DNA of 64,000 nt from Marasmitruncus massiliensis (lineage in GTDB: Bacteria > Bacillota > Clostridia > Oscillospirales > Ruminococcaceae), in the NCBI RefSeq assembly GCF_900186535.1, contig NZ_FYDE01000005.1:2021677-2085676 (forward strand). The letters run 5' to 3'. Both the position numbers and the translations under genes were made by a program. This document shows, one piece after another, positions 33,602 through 42,692 of this stretch. Positions within the stretch are counted from its first letter, which is position 1. Each line of letters opens with the position of its first letter. The notes below the pieces were generated by a model. That model made no database searches, was not told the origin of the DNA, and saw only the letters and a list, made by a program, of their open reading frames with translations.

Positions 33602-35335
33602 TCAGGCCTCAAGCGGAATAAAAGCAAATTTTGTAACGTCGAACAGCCCCATATCGGTGAGCTTGAGCTCGGGAATCACGGCAAGCGACATAAAGCAAAG
33701 CGTCATTACCGGCTCCACATCCCGGCTGATGCCAAGCTGTTCATAAGCGTCCGCATGGATTTCGGTCAATTTTTCACTTACCCACTCTCCGGTACGATCA
33801 CTCATGATACCGCCTACAACCATCGGCATGGAATTGATAATTTGTCCATCCTTCACAAGGATAATGCCGCCATTCTGCACGATCAACTGTTCGACCGCGA
33901 AAGCCATATCCGCGTCATTGGTTCCCACCACAATGATGTTATGGGAATCATGCGCAATCGAAAGCGCCACAGCGCCGGACCGGATGCCATACCCCCGAAG
34001 CAGGCCAAGCGCCACATTTCCCGTGTTCTGATGGCGCTCCACAACAGCAATTTTGACAATATCCTGACCGGGCTGACAGACAAATTCTCCCTGCTCGTCA
34101 AGTATAACGTCGGCAACACCCTTGCCGGTCACAACTCCTCCGGGAACGATGTCTATCACGTTGACATGGGAGGATTTCAGCCTAAGCCGGAGCTTTTCCG
34201 CTCTGAAATCCCTGACATGGAAACTTCCGCGCACTGCGGAAAGATCAAAGCGGCGTACCTCAGGTAAATAAGTTCCGTCTTTTGCAATTTCTTCTCCCTG
34301 AATGAATACGCGCCGCACGCAGAATCCATTTAAATCATCCAGAAGGACAATATCTGCCCGGAGTCCCGGCGCGATTGCTCCCCGGTCATACAGGCGGAAA
34401 CATTCCGCCGCGTTCAGGCTCGCCATTTGAATCGCCGCAATCGGATCAATCCCTTCCTCCACGCAGATACGCAGATGGTTATCCAAATGTCCTAATTTCA
34501 GGATGGTCTCCGGCTGACGGTCGTCCGAACAGAGCAGGCAGCGTCGGCTGTTGGCCGGAGTGACCGCTTTCAGAAGGGTGCGCAGATTATGGCAGGCCGA
34601 ACCTTCCCGCAGCAGAACATAAAGCCCCCGGGAAATCCGGTCGAGCATTTCTTCCACTGTGGAGCATTCGTGATCGGTGTGAATACCGGCAGCCGCGTAG
34701 GCGTTCAATTCACTTCCCTCAAGTCCGGGGCTGTGCCCGTCGATCAGCTTGCCCTCATTTTTTGCGACCAGCAGCTTGTTGAGCACCTCGTCGTCGGCAA
34801 ACACTACGCCGGGATAATTCATAAACTCGCCCAAACCCAGAATCCGGCTGTTTTTGATCGGCTCACGCATCATCTGCGCGTCAATCACCGCCCCGGCATG
34901 CTCAAACGGCGTCGCCGGCACACAGGACGGGAGCATGTATTTGATATCCAGCTTGGTCGCCTCGGCGGCCTTAAGCATATAATCCATGCCGTCCAGCCCG
35001 CATACGTTGACAATTTCATGTGGGTCGGCAATAATCGTGGTCGCCCCGTGAGGTACCAGAAGCCGCCCGATTTCCTCGGGGGGCACATAAGAAGACTCAA
35101 TATGGATATGGGTGTCGATAAAGCCCGGTGACGCAAAGCGCCCCTGCGCGTCAATTTCCCGTTTTCCCTGATAGCTCCCGACTCCAGCAATCAGCCCGTC
35201 GCTGATTGCAATGTCCTGATTTTCGGTGATTACCGAGCGGTAGACGTCGACAACTTTACAGTTCTTGATCACCAAATCCGCAGGAATTCTATCTGCGGCA
35301 ACATCCAGCAGCTTCTTCAACGCTTCCTTTTGCAT
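33602..35335 (-). CDS. ade: Adenine deaminase
   Basis: Amidohydrolase converting adenine to hypoxanthine and ammonia, 577 residues. The canonical metal and active-site motifs are all present: GFIDTHIHIESS (about 71), ADPHEIVNVCG, LPSCVPATPFE, GLGEFMNYPGV, DGHSPGL, TDHECS and CSDDRQP; the adenine-deaminase C-terminal domain follows (from about 400). The start MQKEALKKL at 35335 follows AAAGGGGTGTTTTC. It is the last gene of an operon with a nucleoside-type ABC transporter, so imported purines are probably its substrate source. Confidence 0.93.
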   Translation of the reverse strand: MQKEALKKLLDVAADRIPADLVIKNCKVVDVYRSVITENQDIAISDGLIAGVGSYQGKREIDAQGRFASPGFIDTHIHIESSYVPPEEIGRLLVPHGATTIIADPHEIVNVCGLDGMDYMLKAAEATKLDIKYMLPSCVPATPFEHAGAVIDAQMMREPIKNSRILGLGEFMNYPGVVFADDEVLNKLLVAKNEGKLIDGHSPGLEGSELNAYAAAGIHTDHECSTVEEMLDRISRGLYVLLREGSACHNLRTLLKAVTPANSRRCLLCSDDRQPETILKLGHLDNHLRICVEEGIDPIAAIQMASLNAAECFRLYDRGAIAPGLRADIVLLDDLNGFCVRRVFIQGEEIAKDGTYLPEVRRFDLSAVRGSFHVRDFRAEKLRLRLKSSHVNVIDIVPGGVVTGKGVADVILDEQGEFVCQPGQDIVKIAVVERHQNTGNVALGLLRGYGIRSGAVALSIAHDSHNIIVVGTNDADMAFAVEQLIVQNGGIILVKDGQIINSMPMVVGGIMSDRTGEWVSEKLTEIHADAYEQLGISRDVEPVMTLCFMSLAVIPELKLTDMGLFDVTKFAFIPLEA

Positions 35336-35349
35336 GAAAACACCCCTTT

Positions 35350-37131
35350 TCAAGATTCCCGCAGTTCCAATACCGGATCAAATGTTGTCAGATTCACACA
35401 GTCGACCGGCCCCACGTCGGTAATCGCATAATCCGGGATCGCTGTGATCGGCAGGAAAAACATATACATCAGCGGTTCCGACAGGGTACAGCCAAGCGTT
35501 TTTGCGCAGACGTTCAGTTCTTTTTCCCTCACAGCTACCTTTGCCGGCTCCTCATCGCTCGCGATACCGCCGACCGGAAGCGGAAGGAAATCCAGCACTT
35601 CCCCGTCGGCGACCACTACCTGCCCGCCGCCATGGGTAATCAGGTAATTGGCGGCAATTGACATGTCATTCGCGTCAACGCCCATCACAATGAGGTTATT
35701 GTCATCCGGTGCGGCAGAGGACGCCATAGCGCCTCTTTTCAGCTTCCAGCCCGAACAAAATGCCAGCGAACGGTTCCCGTTTACACCGAAGCGTTCCAAA
35801 ACCGACACCATTGCCACATCCTGCTCGGTATCCGGCAGCACCACATGGTTTTCAACTTTCAGGGAAACGTCCCGCCGCTTACGCACGAACGGCCCTTTCA
35901 CGTCCATCGACAGGACTTTCGCGGCACCGCGTTCAATGGACACCTTATATTGGAAATCCTCCGGAACGGTCATTTTGCATTTCAGCCGGCCGCTGAGCGC
36001 CGCGCTGCGGGCAGGAGCTTTCAATTCATAAGTTAACCCGCCGCTTTGCGCCACCAACTGCCCACCGCTGATAACCGCCTGCACGCGGAAGCTTTCCGGG
36101 CTGTCAATCAGCAGGATATCCGCGATTCTGCCCGGAGAAATCGAACCGACCTTATCGTCGATGCGGTACGCCTCCGCGCTGTTGATGGTTCCCATCTGAA
36201 TGGCGGTCATCGGGTCGACACCCGCCTGGATAGCCAGACGCACCAGATGGTCCACGTGCCCCTTTTCCAGAACGTCGGAGGGGGTGACGTCGTCGGTGCA
36301 GAAGCTGACCCTCCGGGCCAGCGCGGGATTCACCTCGGTTACCGCCCGGATATTTTCTGCAAGGAAATGGGTAACCGACGATTCACGGATGACCATATGT
36401 ATCCCCTTACGCATTTTTTCCACAACTTCAGTATGGTCGTAGCTTTCATGGTCAAGCCGCACACCCGCGCAGAGATAGGCATTCAGCTCTTTTCCACGCG
36501 CCATAGGTGCGCAGCCGAAGATCGGAAGCCGGTTTTCAAAAGCAAGCGCGATTGCCCCCAGCGTGTTTTCATCCTCTTCCGTCACCGATTCACGCACCGT
36601 TTCCCATACGCCGAAGCATTCCGGCCACTTCTGAACCTGCTCATGAATTTGGGGATTGAAGTTACAGGACACCGTCGATGTCGGAAACGTGTACGGCGTT
36701 TTGTGCGGCGCACCCCAGAATACTTTCAGCGGGCCGGCCTTCACTTCCGCAAGCACCTCCTGAAGTCCTTCGATGCCCGCCACAGAAATATATTCGTCCA
36801 GTCCGGAGACCATACTGGTCGTTCCGCAGGGAACAACCGCCTTTGCAAAGCTTGTAATGCTTAGCTTGCTGCATTCGCTGTGGATATGCCCATCAATGAG
36901 ACCGGGGACCATATACCGCCCCGCGGCGTCGATTGTCTGCGTATCGGGCCCGATATAATCGCTCACATCGCCCACCGCAACGATCGTATCCTTATAAATC
37001 GCAACATCCGCAGGGTAAATTTCGCTGGTCATAACGTTGACCAGCTTTCCTCCTCGGATAACCTTTTCCGCCGGTATGGTTCCCCTGCCGGCGCGAATCA
37101 GTTCTTTGAGATTTTCCAGTGTTTTATCCAT
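35350..37131 (-). CDS. Adenine deaminase-like amidohydrolase, divergent paralogue
   Basis: A 593-residue homologue of ade with the same domain order, but with altered active-site motifs: GLIDGHIHSECS keeps the first His pair; the PHE motif is replaced by SGLDEYISVAG, the DGHxPG His by IFGCAPMA, and LPSCVPATPFE by APHKTPYTFP, while LDHES and CTDDVTP remain. Loss of these ligands suggests a different substrate or metal arrangement; calling it a plain adenine deaminase would be unsafe. It is 14 nt upstream of ade and 42 nt after the binding-protein gene, so cotranscribed. Confidence 0.82.
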   Translation of the reverse strand: MDKTLENLKELIRAGRGTIPAEKVIRGGKLVNVMTSEIYPADVAIYKDTIVAVGDVSDYIGPDTQTIDAAGRYMVPGLIDGHIHSECSKLSITSFAKAVVPCGTTSMVSGLDEYISVAGIEGLQEVLAEVKAGPLKVFWGAPHKTPYTFPTSTVSCNFNPQIHEQVQKWPECFGVWETVRESVTEEDENTLGAIALAFENRLPIFGCAPMARGKELNAYLCAGVRLDHESYDHTEVVEKMRKGIHMVIRESSVTHFLAENIRAVTEVNPALARRVSFCTDDVTPSDVLEKGHVDHLVRLAIQAGVDPMTAIQMGTINSAEAYRIDDKVGSISPGRIADILLIDSPESFRVQAVISGGQLVAQSGGLTYELKAPARSAALSGRLKCKMTVPEDFQYKVSIERGAAKVLSMDVKGPFVRKRRDVSLKVENHVVLPDTEQDVAMVSVLERFGVNGNRSLAFCSGWKLKRGAMASSAAPDDNNLIVMGVDANDMSIAANYLITHGGGQVVVADGEVLDFLPLPVGGIASDEEPAKVAVREKELNVCAKTLGCTLSEPLMYMFFLPITAIPDYAITDVGPVDCVNLTTFDPVLELRES

Positions 37132-37173
37132 TGATGATAAATCTCCTTCAATTATCGATCTTATCCGATCTGT

Positions 37174-38328
37174 TTATTGCCAGTCGCCGATGACGTTGTC
37201 CACCAGGAATTCCTGAGCGACAATCTGCTCGTCACTCATTGTTTCGCCTGCGGCCACCAGTACATTGCCTTTGTTGTCCTTGAGTTCCCCGCCATAGACC
37301 TTGATCTTGCCGCTTGCGATATCTTCCTTGACCTGAAGCACCTTCTTTTGGACATCTTCCGGAACAAGCTCACTGTTAAAGTCGGAAATTGCAGAGGAGT
37401 CTCCCCCCTCGTAATAATAGTCATCCGGGTTTGCGGTGCCGTCGGCAGCGGAAGCAATAATTTTTTCGAAAATCGGCGCAAAGTTCCAGACATAGGAGAA
37501 CAGCACGGCCTTGGGGGCAAGCTCCTCCATATCCACATTGTAGCCGATGCAGTAAGCGCCGTTCGCTTCGCAGGTCTGCGGGACAGCGGGAGAAGAGGCC
37601 TCCATACCCATGTATTTGATTCCCTGGTTGATCAGCGTCTGTGCGCTCTGGGTCTCAATATCCACATCGTACCAGCTGTTCGCCCAGACGACCTGCACTT
37701 TCTCCTCGGGGTCGGCATATTTCGCCCCCAGCGCAAAGCCGTTGATCGCGGCGCGTACAGAGGCTTCGGACATGCTCGCGGCAAATCCGAGCGTTTTGCT
37801 CTCCGACATAAGCGCGCAGGCGTATCCGGCAAGGAACATACCTTCGTAGTTGCGGATCTGGTACCCGATCAGATTCTCGGTGCGCGCTCCCTGCTGTGCG
37901 ATGATCACGTCGGGATTCTGCGGCGCAAGGTCGGACAGGAATGCGGCGTAGCCGGAGCTGGCACCGATAATCAGGTTCACGCCCTCGCTGACAAGCGCAT
38001 TGTACGCGTTCTCAACCGCGACCTGCTCCTCACTGACGTTCTCAATGGTAATCAGGTTTTCCTCCGGGATTCCCAGTGACTGCATGGCACGCAGGATGCT
38101 TTGATTTGTCGCCTGACACCAGCCCCCGTCATTTACAACAAGGGAAGTGATCTGCCCGATCTTAAAGTTCGACCAGTCGGTACCTTGCTCCGAAGGCGCG
38201 GCGGACTGCTCCGCCGCAGGTGTGCTTGCCGGAGCAGAGTTCGCGGACGACCCGCCGGAGCACCCCGCCAGAGATGCCGCTGTAATTGCCAGTGCCAACA
38301 GAATGCTTGCGAAACGTTTGTTTTTCAT
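37174..38328 (-). CDS. BMP-family nucleoside-binding lipoprotein
   Basis: A 384-residue extracytoplasmic substrate-binding lipoprotein of the Bmp/Med family (BmpA, NupN), which bind purine nucleosides. The signal peptide ends at the lipobox SLAGC; a Ser/Ala-rich linker follows, then the periplasmic-binding fold (FKIGQITSLVVNDGGW; IIGASSGYAAFL). It sits between the transporter permeases and the deaminases, which supports purine nucleoside or base uptake. Confidence 0.9.
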   Translation of the reverse strand: MKNKRFASILLALAITAASLAGCSGGSSANSAPASTPAAEQSAAPSEQGTDWSNFKIGQITSLVVNDGGWCQATNQSILRAMQSLGIPEENLITIENVSEEQVAVENAYNALVSEGVNLIIGASSGYAAFLSDLAPQNPDVIIAQQGARTENLIGYQIRNYEGMFLAGYACALMSESKTLGFAASMSEASVRAAINGFALGAKYADPEEKVQVVWANSWYDVDIETQSAQTLINQGIKYMGMEASSPAVPQTCEANGAYCIGYNVDMEELAPKAVLFSYVWNFAPIFEKIIASAADGTANPDDYYYEGGDSSAISDFNSELVPEDVQKKVLQVKEDIASGKIKVYGGELKDNKGNVLVAAGETMSDEQIVAQEFLVDNVIGDWQ

Positions 38329-38350
38329 TTTCTATACCTCCCAAATATCT

Positions 38351-39280
38351 TTACCGACTTTCGCGGTCATAAGAACAACAAAGCGCGGCGGGTTCCTCCG
38401 TATGTTTTTTGCGGAAGCTCCCGGTGGACAGAATAAATGCGGCGACCGTTGCAAGATACGGAAGTGCACTGTAAACCTGCGAAGGCACGCCGGGCAGATA
38501 AATCTGCATATTCATTCCGACTATGCTGATCCCCCCGAAAAGCAGCGCGCCCAGCGCGGCCTTTGTGGGATTCCATTCTGAAAACGCCACAAGGGAAAAA
38601 GCAATCCAGCCCTTGCCTCCCGTCATTCCCTCGTTCCAGAAATTTGTATATGCAAGGGAAATGCAAACCCCGCTGACCGCTATCATCGAACAGCCGAATA
38701 TCACATAGGCATACCGCAGCGCGAACACATTGATGCCCGCCGTATCCAGCGCCGCGGGATTTTCGCCCAAGGACCGCAGGATCATCCCCGGCCTTGTCCG
38801 GTAGATATAAAACATGCTCAGCGGGATGATCAGGTACATCAGGTATACCAGCAGGTTCTGATGAAACAGGACGTCCCCGATAAAAGGAATCTGCGAAAGC
38901 AGCGGAAGCGCAATTTTATCGAACTTCACCGGCGAAGCGATTCCGGTCACATTTTTCCCGATAAAACCGCTCAGGCCGCTTCCGAACGTCAGAAACGCCA
39001 TGCCGCATACCGTCTGATCGGCCTGAAGCGTTACTGTAAGGAACGCATAAATCAGTCCCAGCAGAGCGCCTGTAACAATCGCGGCCAAAAGCGCAAGCAT
39101 CTTGCTGTTTGTGTAATAGGCGGTCAGGAATCCGGAAACCGCCCCCATCAGCATAACACCTTCCACACCCAGATTCATAATACCGGCGCGCTGAGAAAAG
39201 ATCTCGCCGACAGCCGCGTACAAAACCGATACCGCATAGACAATGGCGGCAGCACAGACCGAGGTAATCAAAGCAGTCAC
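38351..39280 (-). CDS. ABC transporter permease, NupQ-like
   Basis: A 309-residue branched-chain/sugar-type permease with about 8-9 hydrophobic helices; EIFSQRAGIMNLGVEGVMLMGA is the conserved N-terminal block of the nucleoside/BMP transporter permeases, and LGENPAALDTAGIN is the cytoplasmic loop that docks to the ATPase. The start overlaps the upstream permease stop by 4 nt. Confidence 0.9.
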   Translation of the reverse strand: MTALITSVCAAAIVYAVSVLYAAVGEIFSQRAGIMNLGVEGVMLMGAVSGFLTAYYTNSKMLALLAAIVTGALLGLIYAFLTVTLQADQTVCGMAFLTFGSGLSGFIGKNVTGIASPVKFDKIALPLLSQIPFIGDVLFHQNLLVYLMYLIIPLSMFYIYRTRPGMILRSLGENPAALDTAGINVFALRYAYVIFGCSMIAVSGVCISLAYTNFWNEGMTGGKGWIAFSLVAFSEWNPTKAALGALLFGGISIVGMNMQIYLPGVPSQVYSALPYLATVAAFILSTGSFRKKHTEEPAALCCSYDRESR

Positions 39281-40395
39281 AGGCCGACGCCCCCTTTCGA
39301 CTCAACGGCTTCGGCTTGTCCGGCCGCCGTCGTATCCGGTTTCTTGAGCACAAGCCGGTAACGGTTAAAGAATTCGCCGGCGATAACGAAAATCATGATG
39401 CAGCCCTGTATCATGGCCGCAATCTGCGAGGGAACCCCCATAATCTGTACGGCAGAACAGCTGTTGTTGAGTCCTCCCAGAAGAATGGAAACCAGAATCA
39501 CGGCCAGCGGATGGAACTGGCTCAAATACGCGATGACAATTCCGGTATAACCGCTCCCGCCCGGAAGCTGCGCCTGCACCCGGTGCACGACACCCGTGAT
39601 CTGTACAAAACCCGCCAGCCCTGCAATCGCGCCGCTCAGCCCCAGAATAATGAGGATGTTGCGGCGTACATTGATTCCGGCATACTGAGCGGAACGCAGG
39701 CTGTATTTATTCACCTGCACCTGAAAACCAACAGTTGTATATTGGAAAAAGAGATACAATAATACGGCAAGCACAACCGCTATGACAATTCCCGCATTAA
39801 TTCCGCTGTTTCCGAGGTAAGGCAGGTACAGTTCCTGCGGGATCTTTTCCGAAATCGGAGTCGTCTGCCTTTTGGCCATCCATGGGCCGTAACACAGATA
39901 ATCCATCAGAAGCAGCGCGATATAGTTCAGCATCAGCGTGATGATCGTTTCATTCACATTCCAATACGCCTTTAATACCGCCGCGATCATTGCCCAAAGC
40001 GCCCCGCCGAGCGCGCAGAGCAGAAACATCACCGCCATACGCAGAGGCAGCGGCAGCGCCGGCCCATACAGCGCAAATGCTCCGCCCATCAGTGCGCCCA
40101 CCGCGTACTGACCCTCCGCGCCGATATTATTCAGGTTCATTTTAAACGCGGCCGAAACACTCAGGCCGCAGAGCATCAGCGGAAGCCCCGCCATTATGCT
40201 GCCCCGGATTCCGCGCAGATTCAGAAACGAGTAGGAGATCATTTTAGCGTAAACAGTAAAAGGGTTAAAGCCCAGCGCAGCAATAAAAATCCCGCTGAAA
40301 GCAAACCCAAGCAAAACAAAAAGCACCGAATTCAGGATTCTTCTGCCCAGGGAAGCAACCTGCTTCCTTTCCAACCGAATATTGGCCAGTCCCAT
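39277..40395 (-). CDS. ABC transporter permease, NupP-like
   Basis: A 372-residue permease with about 8-10 hydrophobic segments; AFKMNLNNIGAEGQYAVGAL is the family block, and NKYSLRSAQYAGINVRRN the ATPase-docking loop. It forms the heteromeric channel with the next gene. It is 12 nt after the ATPase gene. Confidence 0.9.
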   Translation of the reverse strand: MGLANIRLERKQVASLGRRILNSVLFVLLGFAFSGIFIAALGFNPFTVYAKMISYSFLNLRGIRGSIMAGLPLMLCGLSVSAAFKMNLNNIGAEGQYAVGALMGGAFALYGPALPLPLRMAVMFLLCALGGALWAMIAAVLKAYWNVNETIITLMLNYIALLLMDYLCYGPWMAKRQTTPISEKIPQELYLPYLGNSGINAGIVIAVVLAVLLYLFFQYTTVGFQVQVNKYSLRSAQYAGINVRRNILIILGLSGAIAGLAGFVQITGVVHRVQAQLPGGSGYTGIVIAYLSQFHPLAVILVSILLGGLNNSCSAVQIMGVPSQIAAMIQGCIMIFVIAGEFFNRYRLVLKKPDTTAAGQAEAVESKGGVGL

Positions 40396-40407
40396 CTATG
40401 TACCCCC

Positions 40408-41922
40408 CTATACAGCCTCGCCCGACATCAACCTGCCGATTTCCTCATAGTCGGTCTTGCCGTTTTCCCGGACGCCCATGAGTCTGCCGCCGCATAAAAC
40501 GCCGATCCGGTCAGCCATCCGGAATATTTCGTCCAGTTCCTCCGAAATTAGCAGAATACACGCGCCCCGCTCTTTTTGCTCCAGCAAAATCCGGTTGATT
40601 TCTCCGGCTGCGCCGATATCCAGCCCGCGTACCGGATAGGCCGCTATGATAAGCGACGGGTTCCCATGGATTTCCCTTGCGACCAGAAGCTTCTGCTGGT
40701 TTCCTCCTGACATCAGGCCGACCGGCAGCTCCATACCGCCGTTTTTGATATCGTAATCCTTCACATAGTTTTCAGCGGCGGTGCGGATTGCCGCTTTTTT
40801 TAAAACTCCCCAGCGGCTGTATGCCGGTTCCCGAAAGTCCTTGAGGACCGCGTTCTGTTGCATGTTCATCTGCGCCACCAGGCCCATCTGGAGCCTGTCC
40901 TCCGGAATAAAGGATATCCCCAGCGATATCCGCTGCCGCACATTCGTTTTGGTGATCTCTTTTCCATGCAAGGTAATCTTTCCGGAAACTACTTTGCGCA
41001 TTCCGGCAAGCGTTTCCGCCAGTTCCCTCTGGCCGCTTCCCGCCACGCCTGCAATCGCGAAAATTTCGCCTTCGCGCAATTCAACGGATAAATCATGCAG
41101 TGCGATAAGCCCCTTATCATTTCCGGCACAGAGGTTTTCAATGCTGAGCAGCGGTTTCCCGCCTTTTTCGGATTCTCTGCGCACCGTTTCCGCCAGCGTC
41201 CGCGAACCTACCACAGCCCTGGTCAAACGGTCAACCGTGGCCTCCGCGGCAGGCATCTCGTCCGCTATTTTTCCGCCCTTAAGAACAGTAATCCGATCCG
41301 CATTTTCCATTACTTCGTTCATTTTGTGAGAAATTACAATGACCGATTTACCCTCGTCTGCCATATTGCGAAGGGTTTTGAACATTTCTCTCGCTTCCTG
41401 CGGGGTCAGAACCGCCGACGGTTCGTCCAGAATCAGGATTTTGCAGTCCCGGCACAACAGCTTCATGATTTCAACCCGCTGCTGTTCCCCGACAGACAGC
41501 TGCCAGATTTTCGCCGCCGGGTCAACCGGGAGCCCGAATTTCTCAGAGTAATTCCGAATGGTTTTTTCCATAGCTGCTTTATTGATTACAAAGTCGGTGC
41601 GTCCCATGCTCAGATATACATTTTCCGCAACGCTCAGCGTAGAGATCAGCTGAAAGTGCTGATGCACCATGCCGATTCCAATATCCGCGGCATGTCTGGG
41701 GCTTTTGATCTCTACCCGCTCTCCGTTGGCCAATATCTGTCCCGAGTCCGGCCGATAGATACCGGCCAAAATGTTCATAAGCGTGCTTTTTCCGGCTCCG
41801 TTTTCCCCCAGCAGAGCGTGAATCTCCCCCTTGTGCAACCGCAGGCAGATATGGTCGTTGGCATTCGTCTTCCCGAATCGTTTGGTGATTCCCTTCATTT
41901 CCAGCAAAACGGCATTCTCCAT
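40408..41922 (-). CDS. ABC transporter ATPase with two nucleotide-binding domains, NupO-like
   Basis: A 504-residue fused ATPase. The first domain has Walker A LLGENGAGKSTLMNIL, signature LSVGEQQRVEIMKLL and Walker B ILILDEPSAVLT. The second has a degenerate Walker A (GVAGSGQRELAETLAG) and signature SGGNQQKLLVARE, as in sugar/nucleoside importers such as RbsA and YufO. The start MENAVLLEMKGI at 41922 follows AAGGAGGCTTCAAA; the frame extends 20 codons further without a site. First gene of the purine operon. Confidence 0.92.
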   Translation of the reverse strand: MENAVLLEMKGITKRFGKTNANDHICLRLHKGEIHALLGENGAGKSTLMNILAGIYRPDSGQILANGERVEIKSPRHAADIGIGMVHQHFQLISTLSVAENVYLSMGRTDFVINKAAMEKTIRNYSEKFGLPVDPAAKIWQLSVGEQQRVEIMKLLCRDCKILILDEPSAVLTPQEAREMFKTLRNMADEGKSVIVISHKMNEVMENADRITVLKGGKIADEMPAAEATVDRLTRAVVGSRTLAETVRRESEKGGKPLLSIENLCAGNDKGLIALHDLSVELREGEIFAIAGVAGSGQRELAETLAGMRKVVSGKITLHGKEITKTNVRQRISLGISFIPEDRLQMGLVAQMNMQQNAVLKDFREPAYSRWGVLKKAAIRTAAENYVKDYDIKNGGMELPVGLMSGGNQQKLLVAREIHGNPSLIIAAYPVRGLDIGAAGEINRILLEQKERGACILLISEELDEIFRMADRIGVLCGGRLMGVRENGKTDYEEIGRLMSGEAV

Positions 41923-42078
41923 TTTGAAGCCTCCTTGAGCCACGGCACAAAGATCAATCGTGCAAACAAATAAAAAAGACATGTTACAGCAACGGTAGAA
42001 TTAAGGCTTCCCGTCCTATAGCATATCTTTTCATTTTTTAGATTTTAAGTTTATAAATTTATAATCAGCATCTTTGAC

Positions 42079-42153
42079 AAAAAAAAACGCAAACAACTCG
42101 TTTGCGCCATTGCAACGGAGACAGAATAACATGTTTATTTTCCCCTGTCAATC
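42079..42153 (-). promoter_or_regulatory. Purine-operon promoter followed at once by an intrinsic terminator (possible attenuator)
   Basis: Minus strand: TTGACA (42148-42153), 17-nt spacer, TATTCT (42125-42130). Only about 12 nt after the expected start comes a perfect hairpin, CGCAAAC-GAGTT-GTTTGCG (42106-42088), followed by nine T (42087-42079). Most transcripts should stop there unless the hairpin is prevented. The remaining leader to the ATPase gene (41923-42078) is AT-rich; I could not fit a purine riboswitch consensus to it. Confidence 0.65.
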
Positions 42154-42488
42154 CATTCGCCGTGATTTTGTATATATGCATTAATTTTATAGAAAGTATC
42201 ATCCGACTTTTAAATCAATCACCGTTAAGTCAGACTTTTCAGTAAAACTGGAATCAACCAAAGGCAGCAAACCGAATAAATATTCATGAAGCAAGCACAT
42301 CACCACATTTGAAATATGTTGCGGACTTCTTAATCATACATAATATTGTACCGCCAGATGGCCGGTGTGATAATTCTTTTCGTTTTGTACAGCTTACGCT
42401 ACCGGAAGACCTGCCCGATGATTGGGTCCGATTTATCCGGCTTTCCAAAGTGAGTCACATTATGCGCTTATTTTCGCATGGACAATGC
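42154..42488. other. AT-rich intergenic stretch, no gene seen
   Basis: Between the purine-operon promoter and the peptide-gene promoter I see no supported gene. A 79-codon open frame at 42309 has no ribosome-binding site and runs across the promoter of the small peptide gene, so I do not call it. Confidence 0.6.
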
Positions 42489-42494
42489 TATACT
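42489..42494 (+). promoter_or_regulatory. Extended -10 promoter of the small hydrophobic peptide gene
   Basis: TGC-TATACT (42486-42494) with no good -35. The predicted start is near 42501, at the first base of the repeat GCAGGGATACC. Confidence 0.55.
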
Positions 42495-42526
42495 GTTATC
42501 GCAGGGATACCCGGCAGGGCGGTTAG

Positions 42527-42548
42527 TCACTCCAATAAAAGGGAGTGA
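42527..42548 (+). promoter_or_regulatory. Hairpin sequestering the ribosome-binding site
   Basis: TCACTCC (42527-42533) pairs perfectly with GGAGTGA (42542-42548) across an eight-base loop. The 3' arm contains the Shine-Dalgarno sequence GGGAGTGA of the 22-codon gene, so translation would be blocked until the stem opens. Confidence 0.7.
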
Positions 42549-42552
42549 TGAT

Positions 42553-42621
42553 ATGGAAGCTGTATTGACGATTGTATTGCTTTACATACTTTTGGAGATA
42601 CTCAGAACCATAAAAAAATAA
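42553..42621 (+). CDS. 22-residue hydrophobic peptide, candidate type I toxin
   Basis: The reading MEAVLTIVLLYILLEILRTI-KK is a single membrane helix with a basic C-terminus, like the short membrane toxins of type I systems. The ATG lies 5 nt after GGGAGTGA, the kind of site seen before TxpA/holin-like toxin genes. It is followed directly by a hairpin that terminates transcription on both strands, and a strong promoter faces it from the other side. The length is far below usual annotation cut-offs. Toxicity is inferred from architecture only; I do not match it to a named family. Confidence 0.65.
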   Translation: MEAVLTIVLLYILLEILRTIKK

Positions 42622-42692
42622 CCGCCCCCCGTCCAAAGGTTGCGGTTATTTTTGCCTAAGCCAGAGGACTAGCCGCTTATGCGGTATCCCTG
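42611..42692 (-). ncRNA. Candidate antisense RNA (antitoxin) to the peptide gene
   Basis: A near-consensus minus-strand promoter (TTGCCA, 17 nt, TATAAT) would start an RNA near 42692. It would run about 80 nt through the complement of the toxin-message 3' region and end at the hairpin where the minus strand reads GCGGTTATTTTTTT. Its 5' end repeats the GCAGGGATACC and GCGGYTAGTC blocks of the toxin message. Not a known Rfam family as far as I can tell. Confidence 0.55.
42617..42651. terminator. Bidirectional terminator shared by toxin-like mRNA and antisense RNA
   Basis: Stem AATAACCGC (42617-42625) with GCGGTTATT (42642-42650), overlapping the stop codon of the peptide gene. T-tracts follow on both strands (TTATTTTTG on plus, TTATTTTTTTATGG on minus). 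Confidence 0.75.

Noticed and set aside
41923..42120. Purine, guanidine or PreQ1 riboswitch upstream of the nucleoside transporter
   Set aside because: I looked for the purine core (ATAxxxTGG..GTTTCTACC) and for ykkC-like ACGR elements and could not fit any; only the promoter and hairpin are clear.
42309..42548. 79-codon open frame before the peptide gene
   Set aside because: No ribosome-binding site, low-complexity composition, and it covers the promoter and leader of the 22-codon gene.
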